NCBI GenBank assembly: GCA_002784145.1
Contig: PFKE01000081.1
Span: 1 to 56,851, forward strand
Origin: Flavobacteriaceae bacterium CG_4_10_14_3_um_filter_33_47
Lineage (GTDB): Bacteria > Bacteroidota > Bacteroidia > Flavobacteriales > Flavobacteriaceae
DNA length: 56,851 bases
Reading direction: 5' to 3'
The notes under the pieces: model-generated
The model's database searches: none
Told to the model about the DNA's origin: nothing
The model's input: the letters and a program-made list of their open reading frames with translations, nothing else
Shown: positions 1-9,788 of the stretch, piece by piece
Layout of the letters: every line of letters starts with the position of its first letter
Numbering within the stretch: the first letter of the stretch is position 1
Program-made: the position numbers and the translations under genes

Positions 1-1
1 T

Positions 2-613
2 TTTGTGATGTTTTTAATTCTAGAATACAACAACACACTTGCTGAACATTCTACTTACGGAAAATTAGTCAATGCTTTGTTCGGAGCTGCAACACCTAGA
101 ACCGCTGGATTTAATTCGGTCGACATGACAGCCTTGGCGTTTCCAACTATTATGATAACTTTTTTACTTATGTGGATTGGTGCTTCGCCAGTCTCAACAG
201 GTGGTGGTATAAAAACCAGTACATTTGCTATTGCAACCTTAAATATTTTAAGTTTAGCCAAAGGAAAGCATCGTATTGAGGTTTATAGAAGAGAGATTGC
301 CGATATTTCTGTAAAAAGAGCCTTTGCAACCATATCTCTTTCATTAATTGTTATTGGATCTGGTATTGTACTCATTACCATTTTTGACCCGGAAAAAGGA
401 TTGTTAAAAATTGCGTTTGAGACTTTTTCAGCATTTGGTACCGTAGGTTTAAGTTTAGGTATCACTGGAGACTTAAGTACAGCTAGTAAACTTATTGTTG
501 CTGGAATTATGTTTGTTGGCAGAGTAAGTATGCTTTCCATAATTGTAGCTGTATTTAAAAAAATAAAACATAAAAATTATCGCTACCCAAGCGAAGAAAT
601 CACGATTAACTAA
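2..613 (+). CDS. TrkH/KtrB-type potassium transporter subunit, C-terminal part (5' truncated by window edge)
   Basis: Open frame from window start; motifs 'TPRTAGFNSVD', 'GASPVSTGGGIKTST', 'FGTVGLSLG' typical of Trk/Ktr channel subunits; followed by TrkA-like gene. Confidence 0.9.
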   Translation, partial: FVMFLILEYNNTLAEHSTYGKLVNALFGAATPRTAGFNSVDMTALAFPTIMITFLLMWIGASPVSTGGGIKTSTFAIATLNILSLAKGKHRIEVYRREIADISVKRAFATISLSLIVIGSGIVLITIFDPEKGLLKIAFETFSAFGTVGLSLGITGDLSTASKLIVAGIMFVGRVSMLSIIVAVFKKIKHKNYRYPSEEITIN

Positions 614-717
614 AAAAAAAAAAAATGAATTCAATCATTGTAAATATTTTAATATCAAGTCTATACTCAACGATTGACAAATGCCATTAAACTATTTAAA
701 AACAAACATCTAAAGAA

Positions 718-1401
718 ATGAAATATATAATTGTTGGTTTAGGAAATTTTGGAGCTTCTTTGGCTGAAAAATTAACGGCTCAAGGAAATGAAGTTATTGG
801 TATTGACAACAAAATGAATAAAGTAGATTTATTCAAAGAAAAAATTTCACATACCATTTGCATGGATTCTACAGACGAATTTACAGTCTCCGGCTTACCC
901 CTTAAAGAAACAGATGTCGTCATTATTGCCATTGGCGAAGACCAAGGCGCTAATGTGATGACGACCGCTTTATTTAAAAATTTTCAGGTAAAACGTTTAA
1001 TTAGCAGAGCTATTGATCCTTTACACGAAAAAGTGTTGATGGCCATCGGCGTAGATGAAATTGTGCATCCAGAAGAAGAAACCGCAGAACGCTGGGCAAA
1101 AAAATTGTGCTTAACAAATGTGATAGATTCATTTAAATTAAGCGACGACTTTAGCATAATAGAAGTGAATATTCCAAAGAAATTTATTGGCAAAACAATA
1201 GAAGAAATTCAATTACGAAGAAACTACAACATCTTGGCATTGACCACCATTAAAAAAACAGAAATTAAAAGCGTTGTTGGTAAAACCTGGAACGAGGATA
1301 AAGTGCAAGGTGTTGCCTCGCCAGACACACTTCTTGAGGAAAAGGATATTTTGGTTATTTATGGAGCCAATGCAGATTTACGAAAATTCACCAACCAATA
1401 A
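718..1401 (+). CDS. TrkA/KtrA-family potassium uptake regulatory protein (RCK domain)
   Basis: 'MKYIIVGLGNFGASLAEKLTAQGNEVIGID' Rossmann start and TrkA-C-like C-terminus; adjacent to TrkH. Confidence 0.9.
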   Translation: MKYIIVGLGNFGASLAEKLTAQGNEVIGIDNKMNKVDLFKEKISHTICMDSTDEFTVSGLPLKETDVVIIAIGEDQGANVMTTALFKNFQVKRLISRAIDPLHEKVLMAIGVDEIVHPEEETAERWAKKLCLTNVIDSFKLSDDFSIIEVNIPKKFIGKTIEEIQLRRNYNILALTTIKKTEIKSVVGKTWNEDKVQGVASPDTLLEEKDILVIYGANADLRKFTNQ

Positions 1402-1516
1402 AAAGTACACTTAAATTGGTATTAAATTTGGACTTGTTTTTGAGTTGTAAAACCCAAAGTGACAAATAATTGTATACCTTACAATTTTTAACATTCAAAC
1501 CCTATTTCAAAACACC

Positions 1517-1999
1517 ATGACCTTGTTTAATTTTAACGAAGTACAAGATATTTCTGACTGGAAGATAGTTGATGATGTGGTTATGGGCGGACAATCTAAC
1601 GGTATTTTTAGTTTAAGTGATTCTGGAACAGGACTTTTTAAAGGCAATGTGTCCTTAGAAAATAACGGTGGTTTCTCCATGGTTCAATATAGATTTGCCT
1701 GCAAGCAGTTTGAAGCTTTCACAAAGGTGTCCATCAGGATAAAAGGTGATGGTAAAGATTATCAATTTAGAATTAAATCCAACGAAAGTGATTACTACTC
1801 TTATGTAGCATCTTTTAAAACTTCAGGAGATTGGGAAACCATTGTCATCCCATTTGCTAGTATGTATCCAGCCTTTAGAGGCAAAAAAATAGATGCTGAA
1901 AATTATCCCGGAAATCAACTAGAACTCATCGCTTTTTTAATTGGCAATAAAAAAGAGGAATCTTTTCGCCTGGAAATTGAACGTATTGAGCTAATATAA
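1517..1999 (+). CDS. CIA30 family protein (NADH:ubiquinone oxidoreductase intermediate-associated-like)
   Basis: 'W.IVDDVVMGGQSNG' and 'F.G.VSLENNGGFSMVQYRF' signature. Confidence 0.75.
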   Translation: MTLFNFNEVQDISDWKIVDDVVMGGQSNGIFSLSDSGTGLFKGNVSLENNGGFSMVQYRFACKQFEAFTKVSIRIKGDGKDYQFRIKSNESDYYSYVASFKTSGDWETIVIPFASMYPAFRGKKIDAENYPGNQLELIAFLIGNKKEESFRLEIERIELI

Positions 2000-2008
2000 A
2001 GTTTTATT

Positions 2009-2989
2009 TTAATCTAAATAGCCCATGGAACGCATCCAGTCGTCATTAAACATTTTAGCCACATAACGGCTTCCATGATCGTGAAATAACACCACAACTA
2101 CATCATCTTTAGTAAAATGCTCTTTTAATTGAAGAACCCCTTTAATGGCTGCACCAGCAGAATTTCCTAAAAACATAGCTTCTTCTTTAGCAAGTCGCTG
2201 TGTATAAATAGCAGCCTCTTTATCGGTTACTTTTGTAAATCCATCAATCACAGAAAAATCAACATTTTTTGGTAAAATGTCTTCTCCAATGCCTTCCGTA
2301 ACGTAAGGATAAATTTCTTTCTCATCAAAAATACCCGTTTCATGATATTTTTTAAAAACCGATCCATAGGTGTCTATACCCCAAACTTTAATGTTGGGGT
2401 TTTGTTCTTTTAAATATTTGCCAACACCAGAAATGGTTCCACCTGTACCAACGCCAACCACAAAATGGGTGATTTTCCCATCGGTTTGTTTCCAGATTTC
2501 AGGACCAGTAGATTCATAATGAGCTAGTGAATTACTAGGGTTATCGTATTGATTGACATACCACGAATTAGGCGTTTCTTCAGCCAATCGTTTTGAAACT
2601 GAGTAATACGAACGCGGATCCGTTGGTTCTACGTTATTAGGGCAAACTACCACTTGTGCGCCCATAGCACGAAGTACATCTATTTTTTCTTTGGATTGTT
2701 TATCACCAATCACAAAAACACAATGATAGCCTTTTACAATAGCTGCCAATGCTAAACCCATTCCAGTATTGCCAGACGTGCCTTCAATGATGGTTCCGCC
2801 TGGTTTTAAGCGGCCATCAACTTCAGCATCTTCAATCATTTTAAGAGCCATTCTGTCTTTGGTAGAATGCCCAGGATTGAAGGTTTCATATTTTGCTAAA
2901 ACCAAACAAGGTAATTCCTTAGTAAGAACGTTTAATTTTACAAGCGGTGTATTCCCAATGGTTTCTAATATGTTTTTTTTGTAATCCAT
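2009..2989 (-). CDS. PLP-dependent cysteine synthase family protein
   Basis: 'IGNTPLVKLN', 'GHSTKDRMALKMIEDAE', 'GTSGNTGMGLALAA', 'GVGTGGTISGVGKYLKE'. Confidence 0.9.
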   Translation of the reverse strand: MDYKKNILETIGNTPLVKLNVLTKELPCLVLAKYETFNPGHSTKDRMALKMIEDAEVDGRLKPGGTIIEGTSGNTGMGLALAAIVKGYHCVFVIGDKQSKEKIDVLRAMGAQVVVCPNNVEPTDPRSYYSVSKRLAEETPNSWYVNQYDNPSNSLAHYESTGPEIWKQTDGKITHFVVGVGTGGTISGVGKYLKEQNPNIKVWGIDTYGSVFKKYHETGIFDEKEIYPYVTEGIGEDILPKNVDFSVIDGFTKVTDKEAAIYTQRLAKEEAMFLGNSAGAAIKGVLQLKEHFTKDDVVVVLFHDHGSRYVAKMFNDDWMRSMGYLD

Positions 2990-3056
2990 AAATTATTCAA
3001 CGATCTTCAAAAATAACAAAAAGCTATTTGGTAATTGTTAAAACTATCTTATTGTT

Positions 3057-3139
3057 GCGTTAGTGATGGCGCCATTGTTGGAGCTCTTTGAAAAAAGCGA
3101 CTGGCGACAGCACGACCATGCTAAAAAGCATGGGAACGC
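3057..3139 (+). ncRNA. Possible divergent relative of the 34926-35029 structured element
   Basis: GCGTT/AACGC closing stem, CCATGCT/AGCATGG hairpin, shared words GCGTTA..GAT and GCGACAGCACGACC vs GCGGAAAGCCTGAC. Confidence 0.5.
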
Positions 3140-3145
3140 CCAAAA

Positions 3146-4381
3146 TTATTCAAAACGAATGGATTTTACCGGCGATATTTTAGTGATAACGTATGAAGGC
3201 ACCAAAAGCATGACCAAGCAGAGTATAAGCGTTCCTACATTTAAAGCCAAGATGTAAACAACATTAATATAAATAGGTGCTTCACTTACATAATAAACCG
3301 TTGGATCCAATGGAAATAATTTAAAGTATTTTTGAGCAAAAAGAAGGCTTAAGCCTATGAGGTTTCCCCAGAATAACCCTAATAAAATAAGATAGGACGC
3401 ATTGTATAAAAACAGTTTTCGAATGCTCCAGTTATTACTTCCCAAAGCTTTTAAAATGCCTATCATTTGAGTACGTTCCAGAATTAAAACCAATAATGCC
3501 GTTATCATATTAATGCCTGCAACCAAAATCATGATACCAATAATGCCATAGATATTTTTATCAAATATTTTTATCCATTCAAAAATAGAAACGTATTTTT
3601 CACTAATGGTTTGCGTGTTAAACGTTGAAGGTGTGTTTTGATAAATTTCGATGCCTTTTTGCTGAAGTTGGTCAAAATCATCCACAAACACTTCAAAACT
3701 ACCTACTTGATCGTCATCCCATTTATTAATGCGCTGTAAATGCCTAATATCTCCAATAACATAGGTGGCATCAAAATCTTGAAACCCTGAATTATAAATA
3801 CCTACAATGCTGTAAGTGATGATGTTTGGCAACTTATTTGGATCGTCTTTAGCAAAAATCATTTGAAACGTATCGCCCACATTAAATTTTAAACGGTTGG
3901 CAATGTACTGAGACATTAATACGTCTTCATTGCGCTTTTGAGTATAATCTGGCAAGCGTCCTTGTACTAAAAAATCTTTAAAATAATCCCAATGATAATC
4001 AGCGCCGACACCTTTTAAAACCAAGCCTTCAAAATCGGTTTCTGTTCTAATCACACCAAATTTTGTAGCAACTGCTTGTATATATTTAATGCCTTCAACC
4101 GTTTTAAATTCTGGGTAAAAGTCCTGTTTAGTTGAAATGGGAACGAGACTTTCCTGAGAATTATTACTATCAAAATTATTTATAATAACATGCCCGTTAA
4201 AAGCTACCACTTTATCTCTAATTTTTTGTTGCAATCCTATTCCAGTTGCAATAGCAATCATCATAACAATAATGCCTATAGCAATAGCCGAAATACCAAT
4301 TTTTATTATTGGTGCCGATATGCTACTTTTATACGCTTTACTGCCAATAATACGTTTAGCTATAAAATACTCGTAATTCAA
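3146..4381 (-). CDS. ABC transporter permease, FtsX/LolC-E-like
   Basis: MacB/FtsX-like organisation, N-terminal TM and C-terminal 'MIGILKALGSNNWSIRKLFLYNA'. Confidence 0.8.
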   Translation of the reverse strand: MNYEYFIAKRIIGSKAYKSSISAPIIKIGISAIAIGIIVMMIAIATGIGLQQKIRDKVVAFNGHVIINNFDSNNSQESLVPISTKQDFYPEFKTVEGIKYIQAVATKFGVIRTETDFEGLVLKGVGADYHWDYFKDFLVQGRLPDYTQKRNEDVLMSQYIANRLKFNVGDTFQMIFAKDDPNKLPNIITYSIVGIYNSGFQDFDATYVIGDIRHLQRINKWDDDQVGSFEVFVDDFDQLQQKGIEIYQNTPSTFNTQTISEKYVSIFEWIKIFDKNIYGIIGIMILVAGINMITALLVLILERTQMIGILKALGSNNWSIRKLFLYNASYLILLGLFWGNLIGLSLLFAQKYFKLFPLDPTVYYVSEAPIYINVVYILALNVGTLILCLVMLLVPSYVITKISPVKSIRFE

Positions 4382-4390
4382 TTTTTTAGT

Positions 4391-5608
4391 ATGATATTTA
4401 ATATTTTCAAAAATACAGTTTTATTATTTCTTTTTGCGGTGATTTCTTGTGGAAACTTAACTAAGGGTGGAACAAATAAAGAAGCCATCAAAATTCAAAG
4501 AACAGAACCGATTGTAGGTGCTAATCAAATGGATGCCTATTTGCCTTTGTTAAAAGGAAAAAGGGTTGGTATTGTTGCTAACCAAACGAGTGTAATATTT
4601 AAAGGAAGTTCAAACAAAACCTACACGCATTTAGTGGATTCATTAGTGGCCTTAGACATACATGTGGTGAAAGTTTTTTCTCCGGAACATGGTTTTAGAG
4701 GCACAGCAGATGCTGGTGAATTGGTTGATGACAGCAAGGATAAAAAAACCGGTTTACCCATTATATCACTTCATGGTAAAAACAGAAAGCCAACCAAAGA
4801 ACAGCTGCAGGATATTGATGTCATAGTCTTTGATCTTCAAGATGTTGGCGTACGGTTTTACACCTATCTTTCTACCATGCATTATGTCATGGAAGCCTGT
4901 GCAGAAGCAAACATTGAAGTCATTTTACTTGACAGACCTAATCCGAATGCACATTACATAGATGGACCGGTTTTAGATATGAAATTTAAAAGTTTTGTAG
5001 GTATGCATCCGGTGCCTTTGGTTTATGGTATGACCATTGGTGAATATGCAAAAATGATTAACGGTGAGTATTGGCTAGAACATGGCGTTGTTTGTAGTTT
5101 AACGGTCGTTCCACTAAAAAACTACACACACCAAACAAAGTATAGTTTACCCATTAAGCCATCGCCCAATTTACCCAATGATAAAGCCGTCAACCTATAT
5201 CCCAGTATAGATATCTTTAGAGGAACCGTCATTAATGCGGGACGTGGTTCCAGTTTTCAGTTACAATGCTACGGAGCACCCTTTTTTCCTAAAAGTGATT
5301 TTAGTTATATTCCAAAACCCAATGAAGGCGCAAAACATCCGAGGTTTGAAAACGAGGTTTGTTATGGAGTAGATTTGAGAAATGAACCAACCCTCAACCA
5401 TTTCACTTTAAAATATCTTATAGATGCTTACTCTAAAACACCAAAAAGCGAACCATTTTTTGGTCCTACATTTACGGTTCATGCTGGGAATGATGTTTTA
5501 CAAAAACAAATAGAATTTGGATTATCTGAAACCAATATAAAAGCATCGTGGAAAGAAGATTTAGATGCTTTTAAAAAAACCAGAGCCAAGTATCTTATTT
5601 ACAACTAA
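4391..5608 (+). CDS. DUF1343 lipoprotein (NamZ-like exo-beta-N-acetylmuramidase family)
   Basis: Start set at ATG 4391 (lipoprotein signal MIFNIFKNTVLLFLFAVISC); 'GKRVGIVANQTS', 'PEHGFRG', 'VIVFDLQDVGVRFYTYLSTM', 'LDRPNPN'. Confidence 0.85.
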   Translation: MIFNIFKNTVLLFLFAVISCGNLTKGGTNKEAIKIQRTEPIVGANQMDAYLPLLKGKRVGIVANQTSVIFKGSSNKTYTHLVDSLVALDIHVVKVFSPEHGFRGTADAGELVDDSKDKKTGLPIISLHGKNRKPTKEQLQDIDVIVFDLQDVGVRFYTYLSTMHYVMEACAEANIEVILLDRPNPNAHYIDGPVLDMKFKSFVGMHPVPLVYGMTIGEYAKMINGEYWLEHGVVCSLTVVPLKNYTHQTKYSLPIKPSPNLPNDKAVNLYPSIDIFRGTVINAGRGSSFQLQCYGAPFFPKSDFSYIPKPNEGAKHPRFENEVCYGVDLRNEPTLNHFTLKYLIDAYSKTPKSEPFFGPTFTVHAGNDVLQKQIEFGLSETNIKASWKEDLDAFKKTRAKYLIYN

Positions 5609-5627
5609 TTTATTGAAGCCTACTGTC

Positions 5628-6707
5628 ATGAAAAAGATTATGGCATTTATCATGCTAACCTTAAGTTCGTTTGGTTTTAGTCAAACAATAGATAAAACAA
5701 TACAGGCAAAACCTAAAACCGCCAAGAAAATGGCCAAAGAGTTTTTAGAAATCCATCAAATACCTGGCATGGCCATTTCGGTATCAAAACATGGCAAACT
5801 TATCTGGTCCAAAGGTTTTGGATACGCCCAATTAAAACCGAAAGTTAAAATTAAACCCAAGAAAACCATCTTTAGAGTTGCTAGTATTTCAAAGTCAATC
5901 ACCGGCATAGCTTTGGGGAAATTGATGGATGATGCCTTGATTGATATAGACAAAAGCATTTATGAATATTTGCCCAGTTACCCAAAAAAATCTTATGATT
6001 TTAGTGCGCGCCAACTTGCTGGAAATCTTGCAGGTATTAGGCATTATAAAGACAATAGCGAATATGCTCTCAATAAAAAAATGAGTATTAGCGAAGGTTT
6101 ATCGCTTTTTAAAGACGATGAATTATTATTTGAACCCGGCACTAACTTTCATTACAGTTCAATGGGCTATGTGCTATTAAGCGATGTGATGCAAAAGGCC
6201 TCAAACATCCCGTTTGATACTTATGTGAGTGATTCTATTTTTAAACCTTTGAAAATGACGCGTTCGTCCATGGAAAATTCAAATATTGAAGTCCCAAAAA
6301 AAACGGCGTTTTACAAAATTTCCACATTAAAAAGCCCCGTGATTGCCAAGCCTGTTTCAAATGAATATAAAGTGGCTGGTGGTGGATTTTTGTCAACTTC
6401 GGAAGATCTTGTGAAATTTGGCAACGAAATTATTTTCCCGAAACTGATTTCAAAAGAAACCTTATCTGAAATCATCACTTCACAACGTTTAAAATCGGGA
6501 CAAAAAACCGGATACGGCATAGGGTTTTCTGTTGGGCATTCGCAAAAAGGAACCCCAAAATATTATCATACCGGCGGTGGTGTTGGTGCTTCATCCATAT
6601 TATTAATCTACCCCAAAGAAGAACTGGTAATAGCCGTTTTAACCAATTTAACTGGTGTAAATATGATTGATTTTGGCAATCAATTAGAGTCTGCTTTTAT
6701 TGATTAA
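5628..6707 (+). CDS. Serine hydrolase, beta-lactamase/PBP4-like (class C fold)
   Basis: Signal peptide; 'SISKSITGIALGKLMDD' (SxxK), 'YSSMGY' (YxN-like), 'YHTGGGVGASS' (HxG). Confidence 0.85.
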   Translation: MKKIMAFIMLTLSSFGFSQTIDKTIQAKPKTAKKMAKEFLEIHQIPGMAISVSKHGKLIWSKGFGYAQLKPKVKIKPKKTIFRVASISKSITGIALGKLMDDALIDIDKSIYEYLPSYPKKSYDFSARQLAGNLAGIRHYKDNSEYALNKKMSISEGLSLFKDDELLFEPGTNFHYSSMGYVLLSDVMQKASNIPFDTYVSDSIFKPLKMTRSSMENSNIEVPKKTAFYKISTLKSPVIAKPVSNEYKVAGGGFLSTSEDLVKFGNEIIFPKLISKETLSEIITSQRLKSGQKTGYGIGFSVGHSQKGTPKYYHTGGGVGASSILLIYPKEELVIAVLTNLTGVNMIDFGNQLESAFID

Positions 6708-6717
6708 TAAGTCGGTT

Positions 6718-7602
6718 TCAATTTTTGGATTTTAATAAAGCCAAGAGTTTATCTGGATAATCTGTGATAATACCATCTACATTAAAAGCTATCATCTCTG
6801 CCATGGTTTCAGTGGTATTAACTGTCCAAGGAATGATTTGATAGGTTTCTTTTTGATATTTTTCAACGATTTCTTTAGAAAGTAATGGATAATATGGACT
6901 TATAATTTCTGGTTTAAAACTAAGGCTATTAAGTTTAACTTCAATGGATTCGTTTTCGTCCACCAGTAAAGCCATTTTCATGGTTGGCGATTGTTTTTTT
7001 ATTTCTTCTAAAATACGCACATCAAACGATTGTAAATTTACTCTTTTAAAAACATCAAAATCAGCAATAACTTTCAGTACTAAACGAACAAACTCTTCTG
7101 GCTCTGGTGTAAAAATAGTATCATACTCGGGTTGTGCTTTTATTTCAATATTATATCGAATATTGGGATTTAAGTTTTCTGAAAGCTTAAACACTTCAGA
7201 CAATAAAGGTTTATATACTTTTACTTTTTCTTGGTTTGGGAATTTTCCATACTTTTTTGAACCACAATCAAATTGTTTTATAGAATCGTAGTTCATTTGG
7301 TATAGGTTATATTTTAATTCGTCTTCCTTTTTAATCTCATTTCCATTGGCACCCAAACAATAATCACTTTTCATATAGGGTTCATGCGAAATAACTACTT
7401 GCTTATCCTTTGAAATAGTTAGATCCATTTCTAGTGTTGTTACGCCGAGTTCTATGGCTTTTTTAAAAGCAGGCAAAGAGTTTTCTGGCATAAGTCCTCT
7501 GCATCCTCTATGACCTTGTACATCCATGTTGATAGAAGGTTTTAAATTACAACTCAGTATACTCGTTAAAAAAAGAGCAAAAATTATGGTATTAGTTTTC
7601 AT
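6718..7602 (-). CDS. Glycerophosphodiester phosphodiesterase family protein
   Basis: 'VQGHRGCRGLMPENSLPAFKKAIELGVTTLEMDL' and 'VDGIITDYPD'. Confidence 0.9.
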   Translation of the reverse strand: MKTNTIIFALFLTSILSCNLKPSINMDVQGHRGCRGLMPENSLPAFKKAIELGVTTLEMDLTISKDKQVVISHEPYMKSDYCLGANGNEIKKEDELKYNLYQMNYDSIKQFDCGSKKYGKFPNQEKVKVYKPLLSEVFKLSENLNPNIRYNIEIKAQPEYDTIFTPEPEEFVRLVLKVIADFDVFKRVNLQSFDVRILEEIKKQSPTMKMALLVDENESIEVKLNSLSFKPEIISPYYPLLSKEIVEKYQKETYQIIPWTVNTTETMAEMIAFNVDGIITDYPDKLLALLKSKN

Positions 7603-8434
7603 TTATATTAAGAATAGTAGGTTTTTTATACTTCTGAAAAGGCTGTTTAAGCAAGGTATTTATTTGACCATTTTCAACCTCATCAGGAAACACATCAACC
7701 CCAAAAACAAGCTTCTCCCTATCTAAATACTTATAAGTTCCAAGCAATCTGTCCCAAACAGAAAATATATTACCATAATTAGAATCGGTATAAGGTAGTA
7801 CATAATGATGGTGCACTTTATGCATGTCTGGCGATACCAAAACATAACTTAAAATTCTATCTATAGATATAGGCAATTTAATGTTAGCATGTGTAAATTG
7901 TGTGGCTACTAATGACAACGATTGATACAGCATAACAATACCCATAGGTGCACCAATAACAAAAACTCCAAAAAGTGTAAACACAAACCTAATGACACTT
8001 TCAATGGGATGATGCCTGTTAGCTGTTGTAGTATCTACATAATGATCGGTATGATGCACCAAATGAACCATCCATAAAGGTTTCACTTTATGTTCTACCA
8101 AATGTGGCAAGTAAGCCCCAAAAAAGTCCATAAACAAAACCCCAAGAATGACATATAACCAAAGGGGTGTTTCTGGTAACCAATTAAGAATCCCAAAATG
8201 GTGAGCCATAACCCAATCAGACGAATTTAATAACAAAAATGCTAAAACAAAATTGATAATAATGGTTGTTATGGTAAAGAAAATATTAGGAAAAGCATGA
8301 CGCCATTTTTTATAGTTGAATTTAAATAAAGGAACAGCGCCTTCAATCAACCAAAAAAAAGTTAAACCACCAACTAAAATAAGGCTTCGATGTGAAGACG
8401 GAATGGTTTCAAAATAATTAAGTAAATCTTGCAT
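7592..8434 (-). CDS. Sterol desaturase / fatty acid hydroxylase superfamily protein
   Basis: Multi-TM with His clusters 'HLVEH', 'HLVHHTDHY', 'NRHHP', 'HKVHHH'. Confidence 0.85.
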   Translation of the reverse strand: MQDLLNYFETIPSSHRSLILVGGLTFFWLIEGAVPLFKFNYKKWRHAFPNIFFTITTIIINFVLAFLLLNSSDWVMAHHFGILNWLPETPLWLYVILGVLFMDFFGAYLPHLVEHKVKPLWMVHLVHHTDHYVDTTTANRHHPIESVIRFVFTLFGVFVIGAPMGIVMLYQSLSLVATQFTHANIKLPISIDRILSYVLVSPDMHKVHHHYVLPYTDSNYGNIFSVWDRLLGTYKYLDREKLVFGVDVFPDEVENGQINTLLKQPFQKYKKPTILNINEN

Positions 8435-8476
8435 GCTAGACGAAATTTATTTTAAATATAATAAAAAAGACCTTGA

Positions 8477-8968
8477 CTATTTGATTAACTTTTTCATGGT
8501 TTCAACAATGTTATATGCTGCCGGACAAATAGCCACATTTTTTAAAGTAAGATTTGATATTTGCTGAAACTTTTTTCGGTCTGTATGCGGAAATTCACTG
8601 CAAGCCTTAGGTCTTACGTCATAAATTGAACAATAATTATCTTTTCCTAAAAAAGTACAAGGCACGCTTTGAAGCACATAATCATGATCCTCATCAACTC
8701 GTAAAAACTCATTTATAAACTGTTGCGGTTTTAATTTAAAATACTTAGAGATTCGCTCAATGTCTTTGGTTGTAAATAACGGTCCTGTTGTTTTACAGCA
8801 ATTGGCACATTTTAAGCAATCAGTCTGTTTAAACTCTTGTTCATGTAACTCTTGCATGACATAATCTAAATTCTTTGGTGGTTTCTTTTTTAGTTTATCA
8901 AAGAATTTTTTGCTTTCGTTATGCTTATCTTTGGCGAGCTTTGGAAGGTTTTTTATGAAGTCTTGCAT
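8477..8968 (-). CDS. YkgJ family cysteine-cluster protein (zinc/iron chelating)
   Basis: 'DCLKCANCCKTTGPLF' ... 'CTFLGKDNYCSIYDVRPKACSEFP'. Confidence 0.85.
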   Translation of the reverse strand: MQDFIKNLPKLAKDKHNESKKFFDKLKKKPPKNLDYVMQELHEQEFKQTDCLKCANCCKTTGPLFTTKDIERISKYFKLKPQQFINEFLRVDEDHDYVLQSVPCTFLGKDNYCSIYDVRPKACSEFPHTDRKKFQQISNLTLKNVAICPAAYNIVETMKKLIK

Positions 8969-8988
8969 GGTGTAAAAATAATGCTTTT

Positions 8989-9083
8989 CGTCATTACGAA
9001 GGAAGTATGACTTAAGTAATCTTTAAAATTAAACTATTAAATTAACAGATTGCCACGGCTTTTTTCAAAGCCTCGCAATGACA
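8989..9083. repeat. Imperfect inverted-repeat intergenic element
   Basis: Left arm cgtcattacgaaggaagtatgac..gtaatct matches, imperfectly, the reverse complement of right arm agattgccacggctttttcaaagcctcgcaatgaca. Confidence 0.6.
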
Positions 9084-9092
9084 TAAAGAAAT

Positions 9093-9788
9093 ATGAAAGA
9101 TTTATTTGGGAAAGCCTTATTAGATTATCAAAATAAAGAAAATTCAGAAGATATTATCACGTCTACCAATATTTCTGAAGAAGATGTTCTGCCAATCTCC
9201 TATCTTTTTAGAAGTTTTAAAGACATGCCTAAATTAGAACAAAAAGCTCTAAAATTAGCAAAAGGAAAGATTCTGGATGTTGGTTGTGGCGCTGGCAGTC
9301 ATAGTTTATACCTGCAAAAAAATGGATTTCAAGTAAAAGGTATTGACATTTCAAAAGGTGCAATTGAAGTTTGCAAACTAAGAGGCGTCAAACAAACCGA
9401 ATTAAAATCTTTTTTAGAAGAAATTGAAACTTTTGATACCATTTTAATATTGATGAATGGAACTGGCATTTTTCAAGAATTATCTCAAGTCTCCAGCCAT
9501 CTTAAGCATTTAAAATCATTGTTAAAACCAAAAGGTCAAATTTTAATTGATTCCTCAGACATTAAATATATGTATGAGGATGACGATGGTGGTTTTTGGA
9601 TGGATGCCCATGCTAATTATTACGGTGAACTTGACTACTATTTAAGCTACAAAGGCGAAAAAGAAATCCCAATGAAATGGCTCTATCTTGATTTTAATAC
9701 CTTGAAATTAGCGTGCGAAACCGTTGGACTGCACTGTGAATTGGTTTTAAAAGGTGAGCACTATGATTATTTAGCCAAACTTTATTGA
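9093..9788 (+). CDS. Class I SAM-dependent methyltransferase
   Basis: 'KGKILDVGCGAGSHSLYLQKNGFQVKGIDIS'. Confidence 0.85.
   Translation: MKDLFGKALLDYQNKENSEDIITSTNISEEDVLPISYLFRSFKDMPKLEQKALKLAKGKILDVGCGAGSHSLYLQKNGFQVKGIDISKGAIEVCKLRGVKQTELKSFLEEIETFDTILILMNGTGIFQELSQVSSHLKHLKSLLKPKGQILIDSSDIKYMYEDDDGGFWMDAHANYYGELDYYLSYKGEKEIPMKWLYLDFNTLKLACETVGLHCELVLKGEHYDYLAKLY

Noticed and set aside
3063-3257. 64-aa plus-strand ORF
   Set aside because: Runs through the structured element at 3057-3139 and antisense to the permease 3' end; no protein-like features
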